Source: Hymenobacter latericoloratus (lineage in GTDB: Bacteria; Bacteroidota; Bacteroidia; Cytophagales; Hymenobacteraceae). Taken from it: a DNA stretch of 64,000 bases. The stretch covers positions 186,001 to 250,000 of the forward strand of contig NZ_JACHNV010000002.1 in assembly GCF_014199535.1 (NCBI RefSeq), in the 5' to 3' direction. This document shows positions 1 through 8,319 of this stretch, piece by piece. The position numbers were made by a program, and so were the translations under genes. The notes below the pieces were generated by a model. It searched no databases. It saw only the letters and a program-made list of their open reading frames with translations, and was not told the DNA's origin. Position 1 is the stretch's first letter. Each line of letters opens with the position of its first letter.

Positions 1-307
1 GTAGGGCCGCACGTACGGAAACAGGCGCTTTATTATCTCCCAGAGGCTCATCAGGTCGTTCGGGGCTAGGTGAGGGGTAGCCGGTTAGACGAGCGTAGGG
101 AGGTAGGGGTTATTTTGGGGTAGGCAGAGCGAACGGCAGGCAGAACGCAGCGAAGTATGACGGGTTTCATTCCACTACCGCGTAGTGCTGCATTTCCTGA
201 ACGCTCTGGTAAAACGGCTTCACTAGCTGAAAAAAGGCCCTAAACTCCAGGCTCTTGCGGAAGCCGTTCAGGTGCCTGATCAGCCGCTTGTGTGAGCAGG
301 AGCCAAT
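1..307. other. Left-edge region without a convincing gene
   Basis: No gene with a start is supported here. On the minus strand, directly after the rsbQ stop and in the same frame, 46 codons stay open to a TGA at 167-169. The translation is rich in Arg, Phe and Gln and looks protein-like (for example FRKSLEFRAFFQLV), but it has no start codon and I do not recognise it. It could be the C-terminal remnant of a decayed gene or chance. Two GGGGTAG words lie at about 73-125. Confidence 0.4.
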
Positions 308-1105
308 CTAGGCAACCATGAAGTGCTCCATAGCGTCCAGTGTTTCCGTTGGGGCACTCACGTGGGGGCAGTGCCCCGATACGGGCAGCGTGACCAGGGT
401 AGAATCGGGGATGGTGGCCCGCAGGTATTCGCCTACCTCCTGCGGGGCCACAAAGTCCTGCGCGCATTGCACCAGCAGGCAGGGCACGCGCAGGCGGGCT
501 ACGTCCGGGCGATTATCCGAGAGGAAAGTGACGCGGGCAAACTGCCGGGCAATGGCCGGATCGTTCTGGCAGAAGCTGTGCGTCATTTCCACTGTCAGCG
601 AAGGCCGGTCGGGGTTGCCCATAATGAAAGGCACAAACGAATCAGCCCAGCCCACATAGTCCTTCTCCATGAAGGCCAGCATGTCCTCAATGTCTTGCCG
701 CTCAAAGCCCCCGTGATACCCTTCCTCGTTGAGGTAGCAGGGCGAAGGACACAGCAGCAGCAGCCGCTCAAAAGCCTCGGGTTCCTGAATGGCGGCCAGC
801 ACCCCAATCATGGCGCCCACGGAGTGGCCCACCAAAATGGTTTGCTCCAGCTGCAACTGGTGGCAGATGTCCAGCACGTCCTGCGCGTAGCCTTCCAGAG
901 ACGCGTATTTCTTCGGATCATAGGCCGTCGTGTCAGAGAGGCCCGCGCCTACGTGGTCGAAGAGCACCAGCTGATACTGGGCGGAAAATGCCGGCAGGAT
1001 GTAGCGCCAGATGCTTTGGTCGCATCCGAAGCCATTCACGAAAAGCAACGTCTGAGCGCCTTGCCCGATAACCCGGACGTTGTTGCGCTTTAGCACATTT
1101 ACCAT
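308..1105 (-). CDS. rsbQ: RsbQ-like alpha/beta hydrolase
   Basis: A 265-residue alpha/beta hydrolase that resembles Bacillus RsbQ along its whole length: GFGCDQSIW oxyanion region near residue 25, FDHVGAGLSD, nucleophile motif GHSVGA (Ser95), Asp217 in CAQDFVAP and His245 in SGHCPH. RsbQ is a cytoplasmic hydrolase that works with the PAS-PP2C phosphatase RsbP in energy-stress signalling; related plant proteins (D14/KAI2) bind butenolides. No rsbP-like phosphatase is visible in the window, so the role here is open. Start: an in-frame GTG lies 12 bases upstream, but the ATG at 1105 gives the N-terminus MVNVLKRNNV, which matches the family. The gene is divergent from the molybdenum hydroxylase gene at 1329. 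The family call is strong; the signalling role is inference. Confidence 0.85.
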   Translation of the reverse strand: MVNVLKRNNVRVIGQGAQTLLFVNGFGCDQSIWRYILPAFSAQYQLVLFDHVGAGLSDTTAYDPKKYASLEGYAQDVLDICHQLQLEQTILVGHSVGAMIGVLAAIQEPEAFERLLLLCPSPCYLNEEGYHGGFERQDIEDMLAFMEKDYVGWADSFVPFIMGNPDRPSLTVEMTHSFCQNDPAIARQFARVTFLSDNRPDVARLRVPCLLVQCAQDFVAPQEVGEYLRATIPDSTLVTLPVSGHCPHVSAPTETLDAMEHFMVA

Positions 1106-1328
1106 GGGGCAGAACACATAAAGAAAGAGCAGAAGCAGTATATAAGAATATCTATAGAATAAGTCAAAGAATTACCAAAATAGGAAGCCACCCTACGCAA
1201 GAATCCCCGGCCCGTGCGTGAGTGCAGATGCAGCGTAGCGCCTACATGGGGGTAGCCTTTCTGCCGCGTATCCGTACAGAAACAGAGCCCGGTTTTGGTC
1301 TTTGGTCAGGTTGTATGGTTTATACAGT

Positions 1329-3575
1329 ATGGAAGAGAAAGAGTTGAAGGAAACAGGACTTGGGGCGCCACTTAGTCGGGTTGATGGCCGGGCCAAAGTA
1401 ACGGGCCAGGCCCGCTACGCCGCCGAGCACGCCGTACCCGGGGTGGTACACGGCGTGCTGGTGACCAGTGCCATTGCCAAGGGCCGAATGATACACCTGG
1501 ATACCCGCGCCGCCGAAAAAGCGCCCGGTGTGCTGGCCGTGCTTACTTACCGCAACTCGCCCGGCGTGCCCGCCTACCAGGATGCCAAGGCCAACAACAA
1601 CCCCCGCCTGGCAGGCCAGGAGCACCGCGTATTCCACGACGAGCAGATTCATTTCAGCAACCAGCCCGTAGCCCTGGCCATTGCCGACACGCTGGAGCAC
1701 GCCCAGCACGCCGCCGAGCTGGTGCGGGTGCAGTACCAGGCGGCCGCGCCCGAAACCGACCTGCTTGCCCACCGTAGCCGAGGCCGGAAGCCCCAACAGG
1801 CTGAGGACTACCAGCGGGGCCAGGCCAATGCCTACCAGCAGGCCCCCGTGCGCCTGGAGCAGGAATACCGCACCGCCGTGCAGGTGCACAACCCCCTGGA
1901 GGCCCACGCCGCCATTGCCCACTGGGACGGCCCCAAGCTGGTGGTGTACAACAAAACCCAGGCACCGGCCCTGGCCAAGCAGGACCTGCGGCGTATGTTT
2001 CAGCTGCCCGAGGACGGGGTGCAGGTGCACTCGCCGTATGTGGGCGGGGCATTTGGGGGTGCCTCGCGTATCTGGCCCCAGGAGGTAGCCGCTATTCTGG
2101 GCGCGAAGCTGGTGGGCCGGCCGGTGAAGGTGGCTTTGCGGCGCCAGCAGATGTTTAACCTGGTGGGCTACCGGCCCTTTTCTTCCCAACGGGTAGGCCT
2201 GGGCGCTACCCCCGACGGGCAGCTGATCGGTATCACCCACGAGGCCTTCGGGCAGACCTCCCGGCACGAGGAGTTTACGGAGCGCATCGTGGACCCCACC
2301 AAATCGGCGTACCGCTGCCCCAACCTGAACACCCGCTACCAGCTGGTGCCCCTGGACGTGAGCACGCCCGCCTGGACGCGCGGCCCCGGCGAGTCGAGCG
2401 GCTCGTTTGCCCTGGAGTCGGCCATGGATGAGCTGGCGTATGCCCTGCGCCTGGACCCCCTGGAGTTGCGCCGCCGGAATTTCGCCGAAACCGACCCCAA
2501 GGACGACAAGCCGTGGTCGAGCAACCAGCTGCGGGCCTGCTATGAGCGCGGGGCCGAGCGCTTTGGCTGGAGCAGGCGGCCCCCGCAGCCCCGGGCTACC
2601 CGGGAAGGCGAGTGGCTGGTAGGGTGGGGCATGGCCATGGGCATCTATAAGGCCGAGCGGGTGAAAGCCGCCGCCCGGGCGCAGCTCTTCGCCGATGGCC
2701 GCCTGCTGGTGCAGAGCGCCACCGCCGACGCCGGCCCCGGCACCTACACCATCATGACCCAGATTGCGGCCCAGGCCAGCGGCATGCCGGCAGAGCAGGT
2801 GCGGTTCGAGCTGGGCAACTCCGCTTTCCCGCCCGCACCGGGGCAATTTGGCTCCCACACGGCGGCCTCGGTGGGCTCGGCCGTGCACGCCGTCTGCACC
2901 GCCCTGCACCAGCAGCTCCTGGACCTGGCCCGGAGCTCTCCCGCCTGGGGCCGCCACAAGCTGAAACCCACCGAGCTGGTAGCCGAAAATGGCGTAGTCC
3001 GGCAGGTGCGGCATCCCCGGCGGCAGCTCTCCTACCCCCAGATTCTGCGCGAACATAACCTGATGGGTCTCGACCTGACCCGCGAAGTAGATAAGGGACC
3101 CGAGCAGGACCAGTATTCTGGCAAGTCGTTTTGCGCCAACTTCGTGGAGGTGCGGGTGAACGAGGCCACCGGGGTAGTGCGCGTGAGCCGGGTGGTGTCG
3201 GCGCTGGATGTGGGCAAGGTGCTCAACCCCAAAACGGCCCGGAGCCAGGTGTACGGCTGCGTCACCTGGGGCATCGGCATGGCCCTGATGGAAGAGGCCC
3301 GCATGGACCACCGCTTCGGCCGGTTCGTGAACAACCAGCTGGCCGAGTACCACATCCCCGTGAATGCCGACATGCCGGAGGTAGAGGTTGTCTTCATGGA
3401 TGAGCCTGACCACCGCCTCGACCCCATGGGCGCCAAGGGCATGGGCGAAATCGGCCTGATTGGGCTCACGGCCGCCATTGCCAACGCCGTGTACCACGCC
3501 ACCGGCAAGCGCATCCGGGAGCTGCCCATTACGCCCGATAAGGTGCTGGCCGCCCGGCAAGAGGTTCAGGACTAG
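1329..3575 (+). CDS. Molybdopterin-binding large subunit, xanthine dehydrogenase/aldehyde oxidase family
   Basis: A 748-residue large subunit of the molybdenum hydroxylase family (XdhB/PaoC/CoxL-like), which hydroxylates purines or aldehydes at a molybdenum cofactor. The N-terminal ~120 residues form the hammerhead domain (SRVDGRAKVTGQARYAAEH). Cofactor motifs follow: YVGGAFGG with nearby WPQE, the Gln-containing TADAGPGTYT segment, and the C-terminal KGMGEIGLIGL that carries the catalytic Glu. The start at ATG 1329 is preferred over an in-frame TTG at 1302 because the protein then begins MEEKELKETGLG. Family members normally need 2Fe-2S and FAD subunits encoded next to them; neither is present on either side. 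No Tat signal is seen, so a cytoplasmic location is likely. Substrate unknown. Confidence 0.88.
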   Translation: MEEKELKETGLGAPLSRVDGRAKVTGQARYAAEHAVPGVVHGVLVTSAIAKGRMIHLDTRAAEKAPGVLAVLTYRNSPGVPAYQDAKANNNPRLAGQEHRVFHDEQIHFSNQPVALAIADTLEHAQHAAELVRVQYQAAAPETDLLAHRSRGRKPQQAEDYQRGQANAYQQAPVRLEQEYRTAVQVHNPLEAHAAIAHWDGPKLVVYNKTQAPALAKQDLRRMFQLPEDGVQVHSPYVGGAFGGASRIWPQEVAAILGAKLVGRPVKVALRRQQMFNLVGYRPFSSQRVGLGATPDGQLIGITHEAFGQTSRHEEFTERIVDPTKSAYRCPNLNTRYQLVPLDVSTPAWTRGPGESSGSFALESAMDELAYALRLDPLELRRRNFAETDPKDDKPWSSNQLRACYERGAERFGWSRRPPQPRATREGEWLVGWGMAMGIYKAERVKAAARAQLFADGRLLVQSATADAGPGTYTIMTQIAAQASGMPAEQVRFELGNSAFPPAPGQFGSHTAASVGSAVHAVCTALHQQLLDLARSSPAWGRHKLKPTELVAENGVVRQVRHPRRQLSYPQILREHNLMGLDLTREVDKGPEQDQYSGKSFCANFVEVRVNEATGVVRVSRVVSALDVGKVLNPKTARSQVYGCVTWGIGMALMEEARMDHRFGRFVNNQLAEYHIPVNADMPEVEVVFMDEPDHRLDPMGAKGMGEIGLIGLTAAIANAVYHATGKRIRELPITPDKVLAARQEVQD

Positions 3576-3624
3576 GAGGGGGGTAGGGTTCGGGAGAAAG
3601 AAAAGACGGCCTGGGAATAGGCGG

Positions 3625-3636
3625 CGCAACGTTGCG
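3625..3636. promoter_or_regulatory. 12-bp perfect palindrome upstream of the M28 peptidase gene
   Basis: CGCAACGTTGCG reads the same on both strands and lies 57 bases before the peptidase start and 50 bases after the molybdenum hydroxylase stop. It could be an operator half of the peptidase promoter or chance in GC-rich DNA. Confidence 0.25.
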
Positions 3637-3692
3637 ACTGGTTTCGGTTCTTTATCTTCCGAAAACATCTTCTCTACAACCAACCTTCCTCA

Positions 3693-5267
3693 ATGAACGC
3701 ATTTCGACTTCTGGCGCTAGCCGGCGGCCTCGCGGTAGCCGCGCCTTCCCTGGCCCAACAGGGTACCAAGGCCGACCAGGCCACGCTGGCTAAAATCAAG
3801 GACGAAGGCCTGAACCGCTCCAGAGTGATGGAAACAGCCTTCTACCTGACGGATGTGTGCGGTCCGCGCCTGGCCAACTCCGAGGGGCTGAACCGCGCCA
3901 ACCAGTGGACCCAGAAGCAGCTCACCAGCTGGGGCCTGACCAAGGCAACCATTGAGCCCTGGGGCACCTTCGGCCGCGGCTGGGATATTGATAAGTCGTA
4001 CGTGGCCATGACGGCACCCTACTACCACACGCTCATTGGGGCCCCCAAGGCCTGGACGCCCAGCACCAACGGGGTTCTTAAGAAGCAGGTAGTGGTAGTG
4101 AAGGCCACCACCGAAGCCGAGCTGTACAAGTACAAAGGCCAGCTGCGCGACAAAATTGTGCTGCTCGACGTAACGGCTCCGAAAACCTCCTTCGAGGCCG
4201 ATGCCAAGCGCTACTCCGACGACGAGCTGCAGAAAATGGCGGCCTTCAAGCCCGAGGCTCCGGCCGCTGCTGCCCCCGCCAGTGCCGAAATGGAGCAGCG
4301 CATGGCCCAGCGCCGAGCCCTTCTGGCGTTGCGCACTAAGATGTCGGACATGATGCTGAGCGAAGGCGCGGCCGCTATCCTGAGCAGCCGCGGCGGCTCC
4401 GATGGTACCTTCTTCACCAGCAACGGCGCCCCCTACGCCGCCGACGCCAAGCCGGTATTGCCCGAGCTGGAAATGGCTCCCGAAGACCAGCTGCGCCTGA
4501 TTCGGCTCGCCGAGGCCGGCATTCCGGTAGAGCTTGAGCTGGAAACCCGCACCCGCTTCCAGACCCAGGACCTGAAGGGCTACAACGTGGTAGCCGAAAT
4601 TCCGGGCACCGACAAAAAGCTGAAAAGCGAGATTGTGATGCTGGGCGCCCACCTCGACTCCTGGCACGCCGCTACCGGCGCCACCGACAACGCCGCCGGC
4701 TGCGCCGTGATGATGGAAGCCGTGCGCATCCTGAAGGCGGCCGGCGTGCAGCCCCGCCGCACCATCCGGATTGCCTTGTGGGGTGAGGAGGAGCAGGGGC
4801 TGTTCGGCTCGCGCGGCTACGTGAAAAACCACTTCGCCGACCCCGCTACCATGAAGCTGCTGCCCGAACACGAGAAGCTGGCGGCTTATTTCAACCTTGA
4901 TAACGGCGCCGGCAAAATCCGCGGCATCTATGCCCAGGGCAACGAGGCGGCGGCTTCTATCTTCCAGGAGTGGCTCAAGCCCTTCGCCGACATGGGTGCT
5001 ACCACCGTTACGCTGCGCAACACCGGCGGCACCGACCACCTCTCGTTTGACGCCGTGGGCCTGCCCGGCTTCCAGTTCATTCAGGACCCCCTCGACTACG
5101 GCACCCGCACCCACCACACCAACATGGACACCTACGAGCGCCTGCCCGCCGACGACCTGAAGCAGGCCTCCGTGGTAGTAGCTTCCTTCGTGTACCAGGC
5201 CGCCATGCGCGACGCCAAGCTGCCCCGCAAACCCCTGCCCGCCGCCAAGCCCGAGCAGCGCATGTAG
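3693..5267 (+). CDS. Secreted M28-family zinc metallopeptidase with PA-type insert
   Basis: A 524-residue exported aminopeptidase/carboxypeptidase of clan MH. Residues 1-21 form a Sec signal peptide ending at ...SLAQ. The M28 zinc ligands are visible as His320 (GAHLDSW), Asp332 (TDNAAG), Glu365/366 (WGEEEQG), Asp403 (NLDNGAG) and His474/475 (RTHHTNMDTYERL), the usual cocatalytic two-zinc set. Residues about 100-260 contain the protease-associated insert. The length is normal for Bacteroidota exported members. The stop codon lies only a few bases before the left arm of the long inverted repeat at 5273. It probably degrades peptides in the periplasm or outside the cell. Confidence 0.93.
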   Translation: MNAFRLLALAGGLAVAAPSLAQQGTKADQATLAKIKDEGLNRSRVMETAFYLTDVCGPRLANSEGLNRANQWTQKQLTSWGLTKATIEPWGTFGRGWDIDKSYVAMTAPYYHTLIGAPKAWTPSTNGVLKKQVVVVKATTEAELYKYKGQLRDKIVLLDVTAPKTSFEADAKRYSDDELQKMAAFKPEAPAAAAPASAEMEQRMAQRRALLALRTKMSDMMLSEGAAAILSSRGGSDGTFFTSNGAPYAADAKPVLPELEMAPEDQLRLIRLAEAGIPVELELETRTRFQTQDLKGYNVVAEIPGTDKKLKSEIVMLGAHLDSWHAATGATDNAAGCAVMMEAVRILKAAGVQPRRTIRIALWGEEEQGLFGSRGYVKNHFADPATMKLLPEHEKLAAYFNLDNGAGKIRGIYAQGNEAAASIFQEWLKPFADMGATTVTLRNTGGTDHLSFDAVGLPGFQFIQDPLDYGTRTHHTNMDTYERLPADDLKQASVVVASFVYQAAMRDAKLPRKPLPAAKPEQRM

Positions 5268-5448
5268 TGTTTAGGTGACAGGTGACAGGTGATGAGGTGA
5301 ACTGGCGGCAGACTTCTGGCCGGAGGCCAGGCGTCTGCCCGCCGAGAAATGGGGCAAGTCTCCCGACTTGCGGCCGCCGCAGGCGGCCACCCCGTGTTAG
5401 GTTCGTCCGCGCCGCGTGGGGCCAGCTCTTTCCGCATTAATTCAATTG

Positions 5449-5484
5449 AAAAAGCCCGTGCAATATTATCGCACGGGCTTTTTT
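5449..5484. terminator. Bidirectional intrinsic terminator between convergent genes
   Basis: Stem AAAAAGCCCGTGC / GCACGGGCTTTTTT with a 9-base AT-rich loop and U-runs on both strands. It sits between the convergent M28 peptidase and GH16 genes, inside the long inverted repeat. Confidence 0.9.
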
Positions 5485-5658
5485 GGTTTCGATAAGAGCA
5501 CTCCAAAGGTTAAGCACGCGGCCCCACGCGGCGCGGATGGCGCCAACGCGGGCTGGCCGCTTCGCGGCCGCAAGTCGGGAGACTTGCCCCATTGGCCGGC
5601 GGGCAGACGCCTGGCCTCCGGCCAGAAGTCTGCCGCCAGTTCACCTCATCACCATTTA

Positions 5659-5702
5659 CCTGTCACCTGTCACCTGTCACCTGTCACCTGTCACCTGTCA
5701 CC
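5659..5702. repeat. Tandem heptamer CCTGTCA, six copies
   Basis: Six uninterrupted CCTGTCA units at the outer end of the right inverted-repeat arm; the left arm carries about three units in the opposite sense at 5273-5293, the third ending TGAT. The GH16 stop codon (minus-strand TGA at 5698-5700) is formed by the first unit. Confidence 0.85.
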
Positions 5703-7158
5703 GCACCACTAATTTCTGCACCGAGATGCCGGCGGCGTTGGTTACCTGAATCAGGTACATGCCGCTGCGGAGCGGGAGGTCTTTTGCTATCCTCACTTCC
5801 GAGCCAAACGCTGTGGTTTGCCATACCTGCTTGCCCTGCACGTCCAGAATCTGCACCTGGGCCGGCGAGAGGTCCGAGGTAGGGAGCTGAATAGTGAGAG
5901 GCGAGCCGGCCGAGTAGGGGTTGGGGTACACGCTTAGGCTTTTGGCTTCCTCGCTACCCGCTGTAGAAGCCAAAACCGCTGTCGGGCGGGCGCTGCCAGC
6001 TTTCGTAATCCGAATCCAGTTGAGGTTCCAGCCGCCGGTTTGGGCAAACACCCCGAAGTTGTAGGTGCCTGCATTTACGTTCACCGTCCGGGATACGGTC
6101 GTCCAGTTCTGCCAGCCGCCCGTGGCCGGAATGGTGGTGTTGCCCAGCTGAATGGCCCCCGCGTTCAGGTCCGAGGACAGGGTGCCGCCGCTGGGGCTGG
6201 CCACCCGGTACTCCAGGGTGTAAGTGCCGGAGGTCGGGAAGTTGATGTTGCTGTAGGCCATCCAGTCGCCGGCGTCAATGTAAGCTACGTTCTGGCCGCC
6301 GCCCGTATCGGAGGTGGTTTCTTGCTGCACCCCGTTCATGGAGCTGTAGCTTTCGGCCTGAATGGTGGTGCTGGAGCCCGTGGGCGGCGGGGTAGTGGTG
6401 CCGCTTTTCTGGTACACCCGCACGTAATCCACGTACATGGTGGCGGGCAGCTTGCTTTCATCTACTGTCTGGCCCGGCCAGTTGCCGGCCACGGCCAGGT
6501 TCAGCAGCAGGAAGAAGGGCCGCTGAAACTCCTCGGTACTACCCGTGCCGCCACTGATGTTGATTTCGTGGAATTTCACCCCATCCACAAACCAGCGGAT
6601 ATACGTGGGCTCCCACTCCACGGCATATACGTGGTAGTCCTGGGGGGTAGTGATGACGTTGCCGCCGTACTCGGCGTGGCCGTTGCTGTCCCAGTGCACG
6701 GTACCGTACACCTTGTTTTCGGCGTTGACGTGCTCCATCACGTCGATTTCGCCGCAGGCCGGCCAGCTTACGGTGTTAATGTTGGAGCCCAGCATCCAGA
6801 AGGCCGGCCACAGGCCCTGGCCCAGGGGTAGCTTCATGCGGGCCTCAATCTTGCCGAATTTGAACTCCTTCAGGCCCTGGGTTTTCATGCGCGAGGAGGT
6901 GTAGGGCATGCCGCCTACATTTTCTTTGCGGGCCGTAATCTGCAGAATGCCGTTCACCACGCTGGCGTTGGCGCGCTGGTAGTACTGCTTCTCGTTGTTG
7001 CCCCAGCCGCCCCCGCCGGTTTCAAATACCCAGCTCGGGCCAATGCCTGTAGTGAATTCATCGGCCCAGACCTGCTGGTAGGTTTGGGCGTGGGAGGAAG
7101 CGGAGCCGAGCACGCACAGGGCAGCCGCTCCCAGAAGGGAGGTAAACCGGTGTTTCAT
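5698..7158 (-). CDS. Secreted GH16 beta-glucanase with CBM6 and T9SS sorting domain
   Basis: A 486-residue extracellular glycoside hydrolase. Residues 1-24 are a signal peptide. Residues ~27-250 form the GH16 jelly roll with the catalytic signature GEIDVMEH (nucleophile Glu137, Asp139, acid/base Glu142), as in laminarinases and lichenases. Residues ~265-392 are a CBM6-type carbohydrate-binding module (QAESYSSMNG..., DAGDWMAYSNINF). After a linker, residues ~410-486 are a T9SS type A sorting domain (VYPNPYSAG ... LVVR), so it should be secreted across the outer membrane by T9SS. It probably cleaves beta-1,3 or mixed-linkage glucans. It stands alone on the minus strand, convergent with the peptidase gene, and its stop codon lies in the repeat. 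Confidence 0.95.
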   Translation of the reverse strand: MKHRFTSLLGAAALCVLGSASSHAQTYQQVWADEFTTGIGPSWVFETGGGGWGNNEKQYYQRANASVVNGILQITARKENVGGMPYTSSRMKTQGLKEFKFGKIEARMKLPLGQGLWPAFWMLGSNINTVSWPACGEIDVMEHVNAENKVYGTVHWDSNGHAEYGGNVITTPQDYHVYAVEWEPTYIRWFVDGVKFHEINISGGTGSTEEFQRPFFLLLNLAVAGNWPGQTVDESKLPATMYVDYVRVYQKSGTTTPPPTGSSTTIQAESYSSMNGVQQETTSDTGGGQNVAYIDAGDWMAYSNINFPTSGTYTLEYRVASPSGGTLSSDLNAGAIQLGNTTIPATGGWQNWTTVSRTVNVNAGTYNFGVFAQTGGWNLNWIRITKAGSARPTAVLASTAGSEEAKSLSVYPNPYSAGSPLTIQLPTSDLSPAQVQILDVQGKQVWQTTAFGSEVRIAKDLPLRSGMYLIQVTNAAGISVQKLVVR

Positions 7159-7637
7159 TTGGTTGTGTGGGAGTTGGTGGAAAGAAGAGCAGCGAGGAAG
7201 AAGGCAGCCTGGTACACTGACTTCAGAAAGTAAAAGAGGCTGATAAAAGCTGTGTAAGGCAGCTGAAATCTGGGCTCAAAGAGTAAAGCACTACCCCAAG
7301 GTATTAGGGTAACCGGGCACAATGCAAGGCTTAAAAGTTGGGCCTCAGGCACTCGTATAGTCGAGCTTATACACTTACAACACATTGCTTCAGGCCCCTG
7401 TACTCTGGCTTTATTGTGCTACCTGCCCGGAAAACTTCAACCCCACGAACGGCTAAAAAACAACTGAAAAACATCCGGATGCCAAAGTTTTCTACTGCAC
7501 TCCAGTAGCTGCGCCAGCGGTAGCATTGCCAGTTGCGCCGGATTTCCTCCTAAAGACAAACAGCCCACTACCTCCGGGGCAGTGGGCTGTTGGAGCGGCG
7601 CTACCCCCAGCTAAACCGTATGGGGCAGTTGCTAGCC
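7159..7637. other. Intergenic region upstream of the GH16 gene
   Basis: About 480 bases with no supported gene. The part next to the GH16 start (7159-7500) is more AT-rich and probably holds its promoter, but no clear TAnnTTTG element was found on the minus strand. The far end holds the terminator of the next gene. Confidence 0.6.
7557..7592 (-). terminator. Intrinsic terminator of the frameshifted lipoprotein gene
   Basis: Nine-base stem CAGCCCACT / AGTGGGCTG with an 11-base loop; on the minus strand it is followed by a T-rich stretch (GTTTGTCTTT). It lies about 45 bases downstream of the lipoprotein stop. Confidence 0.75.
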
Positions 7638-8274
7638 CTAACAAGGTGTATGCAGCTCAATGCTTTCAAGCCGCCCCTGGTGGAAGAAAAGCAACCAGGT
7701 ATAATCGTTCGGGACTTTGGCCGTTTGCAGCGTCACGACCACGCGCTTGCCTACTTGGTAAACGTCGAGCACTTGCTGCGCTTTTACAGCGTAAGGAAAA
7801 ACGGTGGCCAGGCTTGCCAGAGTAGTGTTGCGCGTCAGGGGGAGGGTAGGATTCTGCAGTTCGATTTCCGGCTGGCGCTGAAAATCCAGGGACGATATCA
7901 CGGCCGTGTCGCCGTACACTTCTGCGCTGCCCCGGCCGATAGTAAGCGCACTGCAGGGCCCTGTCGGGGTAATAGGGCATGCAGTAGTCGTTCATGTTGG
8001 GCGTTACCACGCTGTCCGGCGGGCCCAAAACCTTGAACAACGCCGCCTTTTTGCCCATCAGCGGCAGGGAGCCGTTGATGGCCACTTCGCCGACATCGAT
8101 GTACTCAATGGGCAAAGATGCGGTTGGTGCTGATTGCGGGATGCGGTTTTGCCCCGGAGCCGTGGTGTCTGTAGCGTCAGCTGAAGTATAGGATGCATCT
8201 TGCTGGCAGCTACTCAGCAGGAGCCCCGCCAGTAATACGGTAAGCAGTAATTTGTGCCTGATACTGAGGGTCAT
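7638..8274 (-). pseudogene. Lipoprotein gene disrupted by a frameshift
   Basis: The N-terminal frame starts MTLSIRHKLLL and has a lipoprotein signal with lipobox LLSSC (Cys near residue 23). The sensible protein runs to about ...QCAYYRPG, then the frame degenerates into Arg-rich shadow sequence. From there the next frame continues with a convincing sequence, AEVYGDTAVISSLDFQRQPE, to a stop at 7638. The shift falls at about 7928-7935, next to a run of four C bases (minus-strand G run). A one-base change would restore a protein of about 210 residues. It is therefore either a recent pseudogene or a sequencing error in a homopolymer. No known domain recognised; the intact protein would be an envelope lipoprotein. 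Confidence 0.75.
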
Positions 8275-8319
8275 CGAAGATAAAGCGGGGTATGCATGGA
8301 AAGTGGCACTCGGATTCTG

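Larger units (their letters stand above)
5273..5702. repeat. Long imperfect inverted repeat centred on a terminator
   Basis: The left arm, about 5273-5430, matches the reverse complement of the right arm, about 5518-5702, almost throughout. Shared blocks include CTGGCGGCAGACTTCTGGCC, a ~40-base block with AGGCCAGGCGTCTGCCCGCC, the hairpin GGCAAGTCTCCCGACTTGC, and TCCGCGCCGCGTGGGGCC. The outer ends are tandem 7-base units (TGACAGG on the left, CCTGTCA on the right). The two arms look like oppositely oriented copies of one repeat element placed on either side of the terminator at 5449-5484. The right arm supplies the stop codon of the GH16 gene. The region has no gene of its own. Confidence 0.85.

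Noticed and set aside
167-306. Possible C-terminal fragment of a transposase or other gene on the minus strand
   Set aside because: 46 open codons without a start and with no recognisable motif are not enough; it is noted in the left-edge entry only.
1320-3683. Very long open frame antisense to the molybdenum hydroxylase gene
   Set aside because: It is a GC-rich shadow frame. Its translation is Gly/His/Leu-repetitive with no domain, while the other strand encodes a complete, well-conserved enzyme.
5659-5702. CRISPR-like short tandem repeat
   Set aside because: Units are 7 bases with no spacers; it is a simple tandem repeat at the end of an inverted-repeat arm.
7155-7385. Small hydrophobic open frame upstream of the GH16 gene
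   Set aside because: It overlaps the region expected to hold the GH16 promoter, has no homologue pattern and shows no start signal.
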